Positions 1 to 10,089 of a DNA stretch of 24,049 bases are shown piece after piece (positions within the stretch are counted from its first letter, which is position 1; each line of letters starts with the position of its first letter). The stretch lies in the NCBI RefSeq assembly GCF_001039355.2, contig NW_019776111.1, positions 55,255 through 79,303 of the forward strand, given 5' to 3'. The position numbers and the translations under genes are program-made. The stretch comes from Lingula anatina (lineage: Eukaryota; Brachiopoda; Lingulata; Lingulida; Lingulidae). The notes below the pieces were generated by a model. That model made no database searches, had not been told where the DNA came from, and saw only the letters and a program-made list of their open reading frames with translations.

Positions 1-410
1 GGTTATGAATCTATTTTTACATTCAAAGTTAGTCCCTGGTTTTTTTCAAAAAAGTTTGGTTTTTTGTTAAAATCTCTTAAGAGATTATAACAGAGTATAG
101 CCATCAATGGCGGTCACGTGGTCTGAAGACAAGCTCAGATATCAGAATAATAGCTATAACTGCCATTTCTGTGGTAAAACAGAGTATATTATATTTCTAT
201 GAGTTGTTCTCAATGTTTTTATTGTGAAATATAGAGCTCATACGAAGAGTTATTACCCCTTTAAGTTCAAAACATTTCATCCAATTTATTAATGTTTTTA
301 GCGTGATAATAAAACTTCATCATTAAACAAATTACTTCATTACAAAGTCCTTTTTTGTTGAGTACAAGTACGGAAAGTATTATTTAAAATCTAATAAAAG
401 TATAACCGCC
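1..410. other. Unassigned AT-rich DNA
   Basis: No coding frame, RNA gene or clear repeat end was recognised here on either strand. It leads into the inverted-repeat-framed minisatellite that begins near 411. Confidence 0.6.
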
Positions 411-853
411 TATCCTCCAGGTAAAGTTGGGGAAAGCAGGTGAACAGGTAAACGGATATTTTATGAATATTTTCAGTGTGACAGGTAGTAGGTAGGTGGG
501 TAGTAGGTAGTAGGTAGTGGGTAGCGGGTAGGTGGGTAGTGGGTAGGTGGGTAGTAGGTAGTGGGTAGCAGGTAGGTGGGTAGTGGGTAGTAGGTAGTGG
601 GTAGGTGGGTAGTGGGTAGGTGGGTAGGTGGGTAGTAGTCAAGCAATTAAAAGTGACAGATAATCAAAGGGATACCTAGATAAGAAAGAATCTGTATACC
701 CCACCTTTCCCTAGAGATGCACCTTGATTCAAGGCTTACTTAATCAAGGGGGGGAATGAAGCAATTAAAAGTAACAGTTAATTCATCAAAGGGTCACCTG
801 AGAGTGAGATCATCTGTTTACCCCACCTTTACCTGGAGATATACTTTGATCAG
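411..853. mobile_element. Candidate non-autonomous element with a minisatellite core
   Basis: The 22-bp segment at 411-432 and the segment at 821-842 are inverted copies sharing CTCCAGGTAAAG. Between them lie the G-rich minisatellite (482-637) and two direct repeats of about 95 bp, at 641-735 and 757-853, both containing AAGCAATTAAAAGT and CCCCACCTTT. A tandem-repeat core framed by inverted or direct repeats resembles the layout of non-autonomous Helitron/Helentron-like elements such as bivalve 'pearl' elements (family knowledge). No Helitron terminus was identified, so the class is an inference. A short plus-strand ORF at 756-944 overlaps the repeat and matches no protein I know. Confidence 0.4.
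482..637. repeat. G-rich minisatellite of TAGG/TGGG units
   Basis: An irregular tandem array mixes GTAGGTGG, GTAGTGGG and GTAGTAG blocks. Many GGG runs are spaced by 4-5 bases, so the plus strand satisfies the usual G-quadruplex pattern several times over. The minus-strand reading frame through it (Pro/Thr/Tyr repeats) is a product of the repeat and not a gene. Confidence 0.9.
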
Positions 854-1320
854 ATTTTTAATTAAATTTTCTGTACTTCCATTTCTAAAATTGTCTGTAC
901 TTGTAAATGATTTGTTTAATGAAATTAGCATTCTCTATCCTTGAGTTGCATCATCACACTAAGAAATATTCATAAAATGGATGAAAAGATTTGAACTTTA
1001 TATTCTTTCCTTTATAATTTTACATAAATATATATTTCTTGGGGGGGGGGGGGGGGCGTCCAGGGGGGAACTGTCCGGGGGGAAATGGTCCTGATGTGAC
1101 AAGCTGTTGGCCACTGTAAATATGAACATATAGGAGGCCATAAAATCACCATTTTTCTCACTAAAGAATATCGTTAAAAGGTTTTTAATGAACGTCTCTT
1201 GGCACGTCAGTTCCTCCAGCTACCGATCCGAAATAACAGAAGATCATTCTGTACAAATGTAGAACGAAGTTGTTCATATATCTGCAATAAGAAGTATTAC
1301 TTACAATGTATTATACCTTA
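854..1320. other. Unassigned DNA with a 16-base G run
   Basis: A run of 16 G lies at 1041-1056. It is followed by two near-copies of a GTCC plus six-G plus GAA motif (about 1057-1090). No gene is seen. The long G run is prone to length error in any assembly. Confidence 0.6.
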
Positions 1321-1547
1321 GGGTGCTTTCCCAGAGATTTAGATCGATCTAAAGATTAAGATTTAGATCGACCTAACTCCCTGGGGGTTCACGCTAAATT
1401 GCAGTCAGCCGAGCGGGCACCATAGTTAATTACCCCCTTATAGCTTTTAGTAGGCGGGACAGACGCTTAAGCCGGCCAATCTGACAGTAATCTTGTGAGA
1501 CTCCGCACAGGGATAGATCGATCTAAAAATCTATGGAAATGGGGTGT
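1321..1547 (+). mobile_element. MITE family 1, copy 1
   Basis: This 227-bp element is closely related to 19191-19406 in the same orientation. Both contain AGATCGACCTAACTCCCTGG, AGTTAATTACCCCCTTATAG and TAGTAGGCGGGAC. The ends form long imperfect inverted repeats built around CCATAGATTTTAGATCGATC. The flanks allow a TA or TTA target duplication, which would suit Tc1/mariner or PIF/Harbinger elements, but the exact ends are not certain. No transposase is encoded. Confidence 0.8.
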
Positions 1548-1672
1548 AAGTGTGAGACTGCATGTTTTTCATTTGTGTCATACTGCACTGTTTTACATTT
1601 GCCGAGCAAAGAGAGACATATTTTATATTGATGAGTGTCTTCACGAAATGATTTTAAAAAGCAAGACAGTGA

Positions 1673-2021
1673 ATGCACTTTTTAAGGAAATTGAAAGCTT
1701 TTACCAGGAATGTGTCTATTTTAACGAACATTTATAGGTGTGTTTTAAAAATTATTTTAACTTACGCTGTAACTGTTTGGTATGGGCGTGAAACTGTAGA
1801 GGATAAAAAACAACTAGAAGAGATTGTTGAAACGGCAGGTAATGTAATTGGAACGAATCTTACTCCCATTCATTCCATTTATCTCGATAGGGTTAAAAAT
1901 AAAAAATAAAACAGCTTCCTTCATGACTGATCCAGCTCAAACCCTATTAAAATTTTTACCCAGCAACTCGAGGCTTTTAGGCAGTAAGCGATTTTTATCT
2001 AGCTTTTATCGGCAACACTGA
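1673..2021 (+). pseudogene. LINE ORF2 C-terminal relic (CR1/Rex/Jockey-like)
   Basis: The frame from 1673 reads LRKLKAF, then IYRCVLKIILTYAVTVWYG, then an IVETAGNVIGTNL-like stretch and IHSIYLDR. This is the order of the conserved segment just after the reverse transcriptase of CR1/L2/Rex-type LINEs. The frame stops at 1909 (TAA) within an A-rich run. A shifted frame from about 1910 resumes the family pattern (TASFMTDPAQ, then LPSNSRLLGSKRF) and stops at 2019-2021. It is therefore a frameshifted, 5'-truncated fossil. No upstream reverse-transcriptase core is visible. Confidence 0.8.
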
Positions 2022-2475
2022 GCCATCTAACCAATTTAGATATGTCGAAGCCAAAGGACTTCAATAGTTTTCTGAAACAGGTCCCAGACAACTTATTACT
2101 GGTACCAGAATTATATTTTAGCATTGTTTATTGTTGTAACAAAGACAACGCATAAGCATAAATGTATCGTGACAACGTTTTTTTTTATTGTTTTGTTTTT
2201 GTCCTGGTTGAACGTTATTGTTAACTTATTATAGTATTGAAGAGTGAAAAAAGAATCTCGCTTAACTCCACCTTTCATCTCTTCAAGAAAAAATGTATCT
2301 CGCGCGGGTCAAGTGTTTCTGTAACCAAATTACTAGAATTATATAGGCAATTTTCATTCGCGGAGATAGAACGATGCGCGCAAATTTCATTATTTTTATG
2401 CCGAAGTTCAAGCACAACAAGCTCAATTCTCAGTATTCTATTGCTAACACGGTATGAGTACAAACGGTTATAGCT

Positions 2476-2500
2476 GATAGATAGATAGATAGATAGACAG
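2476..2500. repeat. GATA microsatellite
   Basis: About five GATA units lie in copy A. The matching position of copy B (about 5838-5850) has only two to three, so the tract changed length after duplication. Confidence 0.85.
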
Positions 2501-2616
2501 AAAATGATCACGTTTTACAACGCGAGTTGGAACACCAAGTCACTTATTTCCGGCTTTAGTTGATGTATTGTATGTCAACTCATTTATCGTAATTTTGCTC
2601 TTTAATTTCATCTGGT

Positions 2617-3025
2617 TTGGAGACACGGATTATAAGGAATATGATACATTTTAATCAGTTAGCAAAAATTACCTCTGCAGACATCGCATCTAGGTTTTAG
2701 CGGAAAACCAACGCCTCCGAATCTGCTGACCTGTGGCTGGCTGTCAATCACTAGCAACTCTCAGCCAATCAGCGCACGATATTTTCACAGTCCAAGTTTT
2801 ACCAATAGCCCATTTCTACAGGGGTAAAGCCCCTTTAGCAAATCATGATTTTCTTCATTATTTTTATTTAATTTCACTGATTTAGGTGTGTCTAAGCCCA
2901 AGGAATCTCGGCTTTGTCGTGTATTTCATGTTTTGGAGACAAAGGTGATAAGAAATACATTTTAATTAGTGAGTAATACTAACTCTTCGGTTATTTTACC
3001 TTGGTTTTATAGGAAAAACAACGCC
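2617..3025 (+). repeat. Internal degenerate module with CCAAT motifs
   Basis: Two related blocks (about 2617-2710 and 2935-3025) follow the order TTTGGAGACA, TAAGGAATAT/TAAGAAATAC, ACATTTTAAT, GGTTTTA, then AAAAACAACGCC-like. Related blocks recur in copy B (about 5965 and 6455) and, more diverged, at 5264-5370. AGCCAATCAGCGC at 2763-2775 is a good match to an NF-Y CCAAT box, and a second CCAAT lies near 2802. Whether it has promoter activity is unknown. Confidence 0.6.
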
Positions 3026-4404
3026 AGACGTCTACATGTAGGAATTGAAGTCCGTGGTCCCTTAACATTAGTACGGGTTAGGGTTAGTCAATAGTATGTC
3101 ACCTGTACAAAATAATGGGGAACGGACTACGGTTCCTGGCGGACTATACTGCATTCCTGTCACATCGGCCTAGATTTTGATGGATTAAACATAGGAACAA
3201 CTTTTATAATTCTTACGTCAACTCTATTGCTAGATTTCGCTAAATATTAACGGAATAAAATACCAGTCCGTCGATGATTACTTCATTTCCGATGACGTTT
3301 ATTTTTCCTTAAAATTGCAAATTATGCAAAGCCTACGTGTTTTCAAGAGAAGCCTGTTATGCCAAAATGTCCCCACTGCACAATTTGAAGTGGTCAGCCA
3401 GCAAAATTAGCTATCAGTTTAAGCCAGCGTCGTGAACATGTGCTCTTCTGGAAAAGTAGCTCAAGCCGAATAACATAATTATGTAAGTTGTTTTCATTGG
3501 TTGGCCGGAGTCAACTTTTGACTTAAAAAATGATTTTGACATTTTTAAGCACATAAAAAACGCCGTTGATGACATTGCGCGAGAGTGCGGAAATTTTACA
3601 TCTTTACCTCTTAAGTAGGCTACATCTAAAAATGTATAGGCCCGAACAAAGCCCGTATAAACCAGACACTCCACACAAATAAAATACATAAATAAATGTA
3701 TATCTACAGCTCTTTATAATTAGCAAATTAGAGTTTGCATATACCAACTATAATAAGCAATCTGCCAGACAGAAAACAAGTGGATAGGCAAGCACGACGT
3801 TTTCCTCTTTCCTGCAAAATATTCAGTTAATCTTCTTTAAGGTGATAATGCCGCACTTGGAAAACCTGTCGAACAAGAGCAGGGTCGAGTGCTGAACAAA
3901 ATCTTAATAACATATTACTTGACAATGCTATTACACTCTTTCTGGGAATAGCTTAGTGACTTTTGCGTCTCCACAGAAAATTAATTTGCGATCAGGTATG
4001 GAAAGCACGCCTTTGGTAAATCTTTAAATATAATAACCGTAAAGACTCAAATGAACCCTGTACATAACGCAGCCCCTTAAAAAGATAGTAAAATACATAA
4101 ATGAATAAAATAAACTGTATCTAGGAATATTAATCTGATCAAAGTTCGTACGTTCTAATAAATGAACTACAACGCGATGACTTAACACAGTGCAGCAAGT
4201 GCCAGGGATCTCGCTGGCCTTTTTTACCTAATAAATCGATTCAAAAACAGCGTTCGATATTTTTTCTCAGTTGATTCGGGTAAAATGTACGTTTGTATTT
4301 ACGAAAAAGCGTAGCTTTCGATATTTTCAGTTTTTGACGACGTAGAACCGTTTTCATTTCAAAGAAAACGCGGGAGAAGGAGGAGATGTAAAGTGGGTGC
4401 AGTT

Positions 4405-4477
4405 CAGTAGCGGATTTAGAGGGGGGTCAGGGAGGTCCTGACCCCCCCTCTTCGATTTCTGGTCCCCTCTTCAAATA
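4405..4477 (+). mobile_element. Truncated hAT-like MITE at the right edge of copy A
   Basis: The sequence matches the left third of the complete element at 7935-8157, starting CAGTAGCGGATTTAGA after the same GTGCAGTT flank (4397-4404). It breaks off at the N. The last bases, CTTCAAATA, resemble the right part of the intact element (CTTCAAATAATCC), so an internal deletion may have occurred before the break. Confidence 0.75.
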
Positions 4478-4850
4478 NCACTGAACAGTTCCTGTATGAG
4501 CACTGTTTGGTGGACCTGCAGTAATTGTGATAATGGTTGATGCTGTTGGTGGTCTCTTTCTCTCCACCTTTAGGAGCATTAATAATAGTGAAGTTCTTTA
4601 TTTTTAATCTGAAAGTAATTCGCTTGTAGGAGTTTGCAGCTGCATGTGTCCTTATTCATAGGCAGACAAAGAGGGTAACTAAAAGGTGTAAAAGGCACGC
4701 TATTGCTAAAACGACATCGTATAAATCTTCAGGGAAGTCACACGGAGGTATCCTAGGTTCATTTGGAGGTATCCTAGGAATTTGTTCATTTTCTATTCTG
4801 TCAATTAAAGTCGTATACCAGTCGGGCGCATTCTCCCATAAATCGGCCTT
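4420..4850 (-). other. Long open frame, one internal TGA, unknown
   Basis: Reading leftwards from 4850, the minus strand stays open for about 64 codons to a TGA at 4656-4658, then about 78 more codons through the N to about 4420. That is long for AT-rich DNA. It encodes a twice-repeated PRIPP motif, then DFPEDLYDVVLAIACLL and a further hydrophobic run that would suit one membrane segment, then a Lys/Asn-rich stretch. There is no in-frame Met at the start. The first codons overlap, in another frame, the end of the reverse-transcriptase relic. It could be part of another dead element, a decayed exon, or chance. Confidence 0.25.
4478..4478. other. Single ambiguous base at the duplication edge
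   Basis: The N sits exactly where similarity between copies A and B stops. A second N (9726) sits at the junction of another duplication, suggesting both mark contig joins or collapsed positions. Confidence 0.8.
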
Positions 4851-5243
4851 TCACAAAGTTGTGTATCGCTTATCAGATTTTTCCCAAAAAATGTTTCATA
4901 CGGTTTGCAACACAGGCTGAGGCAATTTTATAGTCAACTTTTAGCAGTGGAATTGGTCTCCAGTTATTTAAATCGGTTTTATCTTTTCCCGCCTTAGGGA
5001 GACAAGTTATGAGGCCTTGTATCTGGCTTATTGACATACATTGTCTAATGAACGAAACGTTGAATGTGTCAAGTCGGACTAGAAGAGTTTATAGAATTCT
5101 ACTGTGTATCCGTCGATACCCAGCGATCGGCCATTCTTCATGTTCTTTAAAGCATTATGACATTCCAATATAATAATTTCTTTCTCCATATAGTCACGTT
5201 CTTCGTCCGTTAATTTATCAATAAGGGGATTGTCATTTTTCAT
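4797..5243 (-). pseudogene. L1-like (Tx1 group) LINE reverse-transcriptase relic
   Basis: On the minus strand from 5243 a frame reads NPLIDKLTDEERDYMEKEI, then ALKNMKNGRSLGIDGYTVEF and YKLF before a stop. This is the family motif for N-K/R-S-x-G-x-DG-x-T-x-E-F-Y. After a frame change it reads QGLITCLPKAGKDKT, NNWRPIPLLKVDYKIASA and CVANRMK. After two stops comes KGRFMGECARLVYDF, matching the KGR-I-GE-RL-YD block. The order is that of reverse-transcriptase blocks 2-4 of L1/Tx1 elements. Several stops and frame changes and the missing catalytic YxDD block mean it is dead. Confidence 0.85.
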
Positions 5244-5263
5244 GAATATCTGCCTGTGGCTTT

Positions 5264-5412
5264 CAGTGAGACAAATGATAAGAAATATGACATATTTTAA
5301 TAAGTGCGTAATAAGAGCTCTTTGGTTATTGCGCCTTGGTGTTTAGAGGAAATACAACGCCAGTTGCTAGTGGACTCAGTTGACCCGTTGCTGGCTGGCA
5401 AATATCGGAAAA
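5264..5412 (+). repeat. Diverged copy of the duplicated module, left of copy B
   Basis: GAGACAAATGATAAGAAATA, ACATATTTTAATAAGTG, TTGGTTATTGCGCCTTGG and GAAATACAACGCCAG match the block at 2935-3025 with moderate divergence. The duplication history is therefore older and more complex than a single A/B event. Confidence 0.65.
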
Positions 5413-8011
5413 TATCGACAATTTATTACTGGTACTAAAATTTTTTTAGCATTGTTTATTGTTGTAACAAAGACAACTAATACGCATAAATATATCGTGA
5501 CAACATTTTTTTATGTTTTGTTTTGTTTTGTTTTTGTATCTCTCCTGGTTGAACGTTATTGTTTAACTTATTATAGTATTGAACAGCGAAAAAAGATAAA
5601 GTATATGTAAAGAATCGCGCCTAAGTCCACTTTTCATCTCTTCAAGAAAAATGTCTCGCGCGCGGGCCAAGTGTTTCTGTAGCCAAATTACTAGAATAAC
5701 ATAAGTAAATTTATTTGCGGAGAAAAGAACGATGCGCACAAATTTCATTTTTTTTTATGCTGAAGTTCAAGAACAACAAGATCAGTTCTCAATATTCTAT
5801 TGCTCACACGGTAAGAGTACGTTCGGTTATAGCTGATAGATAGATAAAAAATGATCACGTTTTACAACGCGAGTTGGAACACCAAGTCACTTATTACCGG
5901 CTTTAGTTGATGTATTTTATGTCAACTCATTTATCGTAATTTTGCTCTTTAATTTCATCTGGTTTGGAGACACAGATTATAAGGAATATAATACATTTCA
6001 GGGGCGGATCCAGAACTATTTACTGACAGTCTTCCAAATTATCTTTGTTGATTCATCCTCCAATTCTGACCGTCTTCCAAAAGAAAAAATCAGATACCCA
6101 TCAATGTAAACTTGAAAATCTGACCGTCTTCTGGAAGACCCAGAAGATGGCCTAAATCCGCCCCTTCATTTAAATCAGTGAGCAAAAATTACCTCTGCAG
6201 ACATCGCATCTAGGTTTTAGCGGAAAACCAACGCCTACGAATCTGCTGACCTGTGGCTGGCTGTCAATCACCAGCAACTCTCAGCCAATCAGTGCACGGT
6301 ATTTTAACAGCCCAAGTTTTACCAATAGCCCATTTCTACAGGGGTAAAGCCCCTTTAGCAAATCATGATTGTCTTCATTATTTTTTTTAAATTTCACTGA
6401 TTTAGGTGTGTCTAAGCCCAAGGACTCTCGGCTTTGTCGTGTATTTTATGTTTTGGAGACAAAGGTGATAAGAAATATATTTTAATTAGTGAGTAATACT
6501 AGCTCTTCGGTTATTTTACCTTGGTTTTATAGGAAAAACAACGCCGGACGTCTACATGTAGGAATTGAAGTCCGTGGTCCCATAACATTAGTACGGGTTA
6601 GGGTTAGTCAATAGTATGTCACCTGTACAAAATAATGGGGAACGGACTACGGTTCCTGGCGGACTATACTGCATTCCTGTCACATCGGCCTTGATTTTGA
6701 TGGATTAAACATAGGAACAACTTTTATAATTCTTACGTCAACTCTATTGCTAGATTTCGCTAAATATTAACGGAATAAAATACCAGTCCGTCGATGATTA
6801 CTTCATTTCCGATGACGTTTATTTTTCCTTAAAATTGCAAATTATGCAAAGCACGTGTTTTCAAGAGAAGCCTGTTATGCCAAAATGTCCCCATTGCACA
6901 ATTTGAAGTGGTCAGCCATCAAAATTAGCTATCAGTTTAATCCAGCGTCGTGAACATGTGCTCTTCTGGAAAAGTAGCTCAAGCCGAATAACTTAATGGT
7001 GTAAGTTGTTTTCATTGGTTGGCCGGAGTCAACTTTTGACTTAAAAAATGATTTTGACATTTTTAAGCACATAAAAAACGCCGTTGATGACATTGCGCAA
7101 GAGTGCGGAAATTTTACATCTTTACCTCTTAAGTACATCTAAAAATGTATAGGCCCGAACAAAGCCCGTAAAAACCAGACTCTCCCCACAAATAAAATAC
7201 ATAAATAAATGTATATCTACAGCTATTTATAATTAGCAAATTAGAGTTTGCATATACCAACTATAATAAGCAATCTGCCAGACAGAAAACAAGTGGATAG
7301 GCAAGCACGACGTTTTCCTCTTTCCTGCAAAATATTCAGTTAATCTTCTTTAAGGCGATAATGCCGCACTTGGAAAACCTGTCGAACAAGAGCAGGGTCG
7401 AGTGCTGAACAAAATCTTAATAACATATTACTTGACAATGCTATTACACTCTTTCTGAGAATAGCTCAGTGACTTTTGCGTCTCCACAGAAAATTAATTT
7501 GCGATCAGGTATGGAAAGCACGCCTTTGGTAAATCTTTAAATGTAATAACCGTAAAGACTCAAATGAACCCTGTACATAACGCAGCCCCCTTAAAAAGAT
7601 AGTAAAATACATAAATGAATAAAATAAACTGTATCTAGGAATATTAATCTGATCAAAGTTCGTACGTTCTAATAAATGAACTACAACGCGATGACTTAAC
7701 ACAGTGCAGCAAGTGCCAGGGATCTCGACGAAAGAAAAGCACGCTGGCCTTTTTTACCTAATAAATCGATTCAAAAACAGCATTCGATATTTTTTCTCAG
7801 TTGATTCGGGTAAAATGTACGTTTGTATTTACGAAAAAGGGTAGCTTTCGATATTTTCAGTTTTTGACGACGTAGAACCGTTTTCATTTCAAAGAAAACG
7901 CGGGAGAAGGAGGAGATGTAAAGTGGGTGCAGTTCAGTAGCGGATTTAGAGGGGGGGGGTCAGGGGGGTCCTGACCCCCCCCCCCCTCTTCGATTTCTGG
8001 TCCCCTCTTCA
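5413..8011 (+). repeat. Segmental duplication, copy B
   Basis: This is the direct counterpart of 2086-4477. Differences are mostly scattered substitutions and small indels, a 16-bp extra segment at 7728-7743, and the 168-bp MITE at 5999-6166. At the right, copy B runs into the complete hAT-like MITE that copy A holds only in part. Minus-strand ORFs at 6932-7138 and 7505-7702 are not recognisable proteins. Confidence 0.9.
5999..6166. mobile_element. MITE family 2, copy 1 (168 bp, 5-bp TSD)
   Basis: The ends are inverted repeats, CAGGGGCGGATCCAG at the left and CTAAATCCGCCCCTT at the right. The direct repeat CATTT flanks both sides (5994-5998 and 6167-6171). Copy A has a single CATTT at 2647-2651 and no element, so it is the empty site. 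A related copy lies at 20715-20874. The CAGGGGCGGAT-type end suggests a hAT-like element, with the 5-bp duplication pointing to a 5-bp-TSD subgroup (inference). No protein is encoded. Confidence 0.9.
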
Positions 8012-8157
8012 AAAAAGAATTTTTATCTAGCTGAATCTTAGTTCTAAACCGTACCAAATGGCACCGTTCGCCTTCTAAAATACCAAAAATTTTCGGGGCC
8101 CTTAAGCGGGCTTCGCGGCCCCGGGCCCCCCTTCAAATAATCCTGGATCCACCCCTG
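7935..8157. mobile_element. Complete hAT-like MITE (223 bp, 8-bp TSD)
   Basis: The left end is CAGTAGCGGATTTAGA and the right end is CCTGGATCCACCCCTG, which are imperfect inverted copies. A perfect 8-bp direct repeat GTGCAGTT flanks the element (7927-7934 and 8158-8165). Eight-base target duplications with CAG...CTG ends are typical of hAT elements. The interior holds a G-run/C-run hairpin near 7951-7987 and a GC-rich stretch at 8095-8130. Confidence 0.9.
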
Positions 8158-8165
8158 GTGCAGTT

Positions 8166-9290
8166 CATCGTATTTACTTCTCTAGCTATTAATCATTGCT
8201 ATGGTGTGATAAAACTAAATTGAATTCAGACCAAAAACAACAGAAATTGTCACAATATGTTTTAATAATACGCAGTCTCGGCAAGAACAATAAACAACAT
8301 CAATACAATTTTTGCAATAAAATATCTGGGTAAGCTTGTTTCACAAAATATTTCCTGGGTTAAGGTTTACACTGCTAAAATTGAAGATCCAACTACGCAT
8401 TTAGTCAACCTTGTGATATCGGTTAAAAATTTATTTTCATTGATTGACATATAGTAAATGTTTTGGACCTACTTAAATGAGCTACTGTCACCAGTGACAG
8501 TAAACAAATCGTGATGACGATCAGAATTATATCATTGGGTTCAGCTGATAGATCAAAATTAATGAAGCAATTAAGCGACCTTTAAGATTTTTATAAAAGA
8601 CACATTTGTTGTATTTTGTTATTAGAATTACTATTATTAAATTCATAGCAGACTTAATAATTTTATTAACCTTAGTAAGCTAAAATTGTAGCTAATAAAC
8701 TAAATTAAGTATTATTTTGAATCAGGCAATTGGGCTATGACAACAAATGTTGAAATAATGTGATTACAGTAACTTGTAGTCAGATAGTTGACAAAACTGA
8801 ATGCAACGATACAGTAATAACATGAAAATTATTATAATCATTATATAAATTGCAACTAAAAGTTGGATTTTACATGTTATTTATGGAGTGATGCATGTTC
8901 TAAAACACATGGCATTAAAACATAAAAGAAAAAATTACTGATTATAATATCAGATCAAAACTGCTTCTGGTAACGTACTTTGCTACAACTTTGAACACCG
9001 CAACGATATAATTAATAATATTTCATATATATTAGCAATATTAAGTAAGGAATAAAATCTTAAATATTAATTGTCAATATATACACTGATTATTTTATTT
9101 CAGGTTGCAAAACATTACAAGAACAAAAACAGACTGAAGCATATCAAATACTATTTTTCTCTAAAAAACAGTTTTCACACCCCTTCTGTGTTTGTTGAGT
9201 AACTTGAAAATAACCTTATACACATAACCATGATCCTTAATTTACGTTATTCTGAATAAACTGAATTTTCTTTTATCTTGAATATTAACA
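8166..9290. other. AT-rich DNA, nothing recognised
   Basis: No long frame, protein motif, RNA gene or repeat end was found on either strand. Only short A/T runs are present. Confidence 0.6.
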
Positions 9291-10089
9291 AATGAACCAC
9301 ACAGTGCTAAGATATACAATATCAACTAGACAGCAAAGCTGACAAATATACAGACACCATACAGGAAACTAGGCAGCAAAGCTGTCAAATGTTCAGACAT
9401 TACGTAGAAAAAAGTGTTTGGGGGTGGTCGGCTCATGCCTTGGTAAAACTGCCTTCCTACCTAATTAACTAACTCTTATGAAAATAACACGATCCAAGGC
9501 TGTGCCCCTGGGGACGTATGTTTTGACAGCGCCCCTAGTTTAAAGTTTTGAGATTATTTTCGGGACGCTCGAGTTTGAAGAAAAATGCTGATTCCCTTGG
9601 ATATGTTTATTCCACGTATGTGTAACGGAATGATATGATATATTAGTCTCTTTGATCTGATCTGATCTGATCTGAGAATGCTAATGTGTGAAAATTTCAC
9701 GCAAAAAAGAATAATTACCATTAATNGATAAATGAACCACGCAGTGCTAAGATATACAATATCAACTAGACAGCAAAGCTGACAAATATACAGACACCAT
9801 ACAGGAAACTAGGCAGCAAAGCTGTCAAATGTTCAGACATTACGTAGAAAAAAGTGTTTGGGGGTGGTCGGCTCATGCCTTGGTTAAACTGCTTACCTAC
9901 CTAATTAACTAACTCTTACCAAAATAACACGATCCAAGGCTGTGCCCCTGGGGACGTATGTTTTGACAGCGCCCCTAGTTTAAAGTTTTGAGATTATTTT
10001 CGGGACGCTCGAGTTTGAAGAAAAATGCTGATGCCCTTGGATATGATTATTGTGAAAATTTCACGCAAAAAAGAATAATTACCATAAAT
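9291..10089 (+). repeat. Tandem duplication of about 360-435 bp
   Basis: Copy 1 (9291-9725) and copy 2 (9731-10089) are nearly identical from AATGAACCAC through ATTTCACGCAAAAAAGAATA. Copy 1 has an extra segment of about 75 bp (9612-9686) containing a GATCT pentamer array at 9652-9675. One N (9726) lies between the copies. The high similarity and the N leave open two alleles laid end to end by the assembler. Confidence 0.9.

Larger units (their letters stand above)
2086..4477 (+). repeat. Segmental duplication, copy A
   Basis: This segment aligns over its whole length with 5413-8011 in direct orientation. Shared landmarks include TTATTACTGGTAC at the left, TTTCATCTGGTTTGGAGACA, GGGGAACGGACTACGGTTCC, GTCGAACAAGAGCAGGGTCG and the G/C-rich transposon start at the right. 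Copy A lacks the 168-bp MITE found in copy B and 16 bp present at 7728-7743. It has a longer GATA tract (2476-2500). The minus-strand ORF at 3414-3689 has a counterpart in copy B but matches no family I know. Copy A ends at the single N at 4478. Confidence 0.9.

Noticed and set aside
391-642. Pro/Thr/Tyr-rich protein on the minus strand
   Set aside because: It is the translation of the G-rich minisatellite, with no gene signals.
3073-3085. Interstitial telomere sequence GGGTTAGGGTTAG
   Set aside because: Only about two units are present, and the same bases occur in copy B, so it is part of the duplicated segment.
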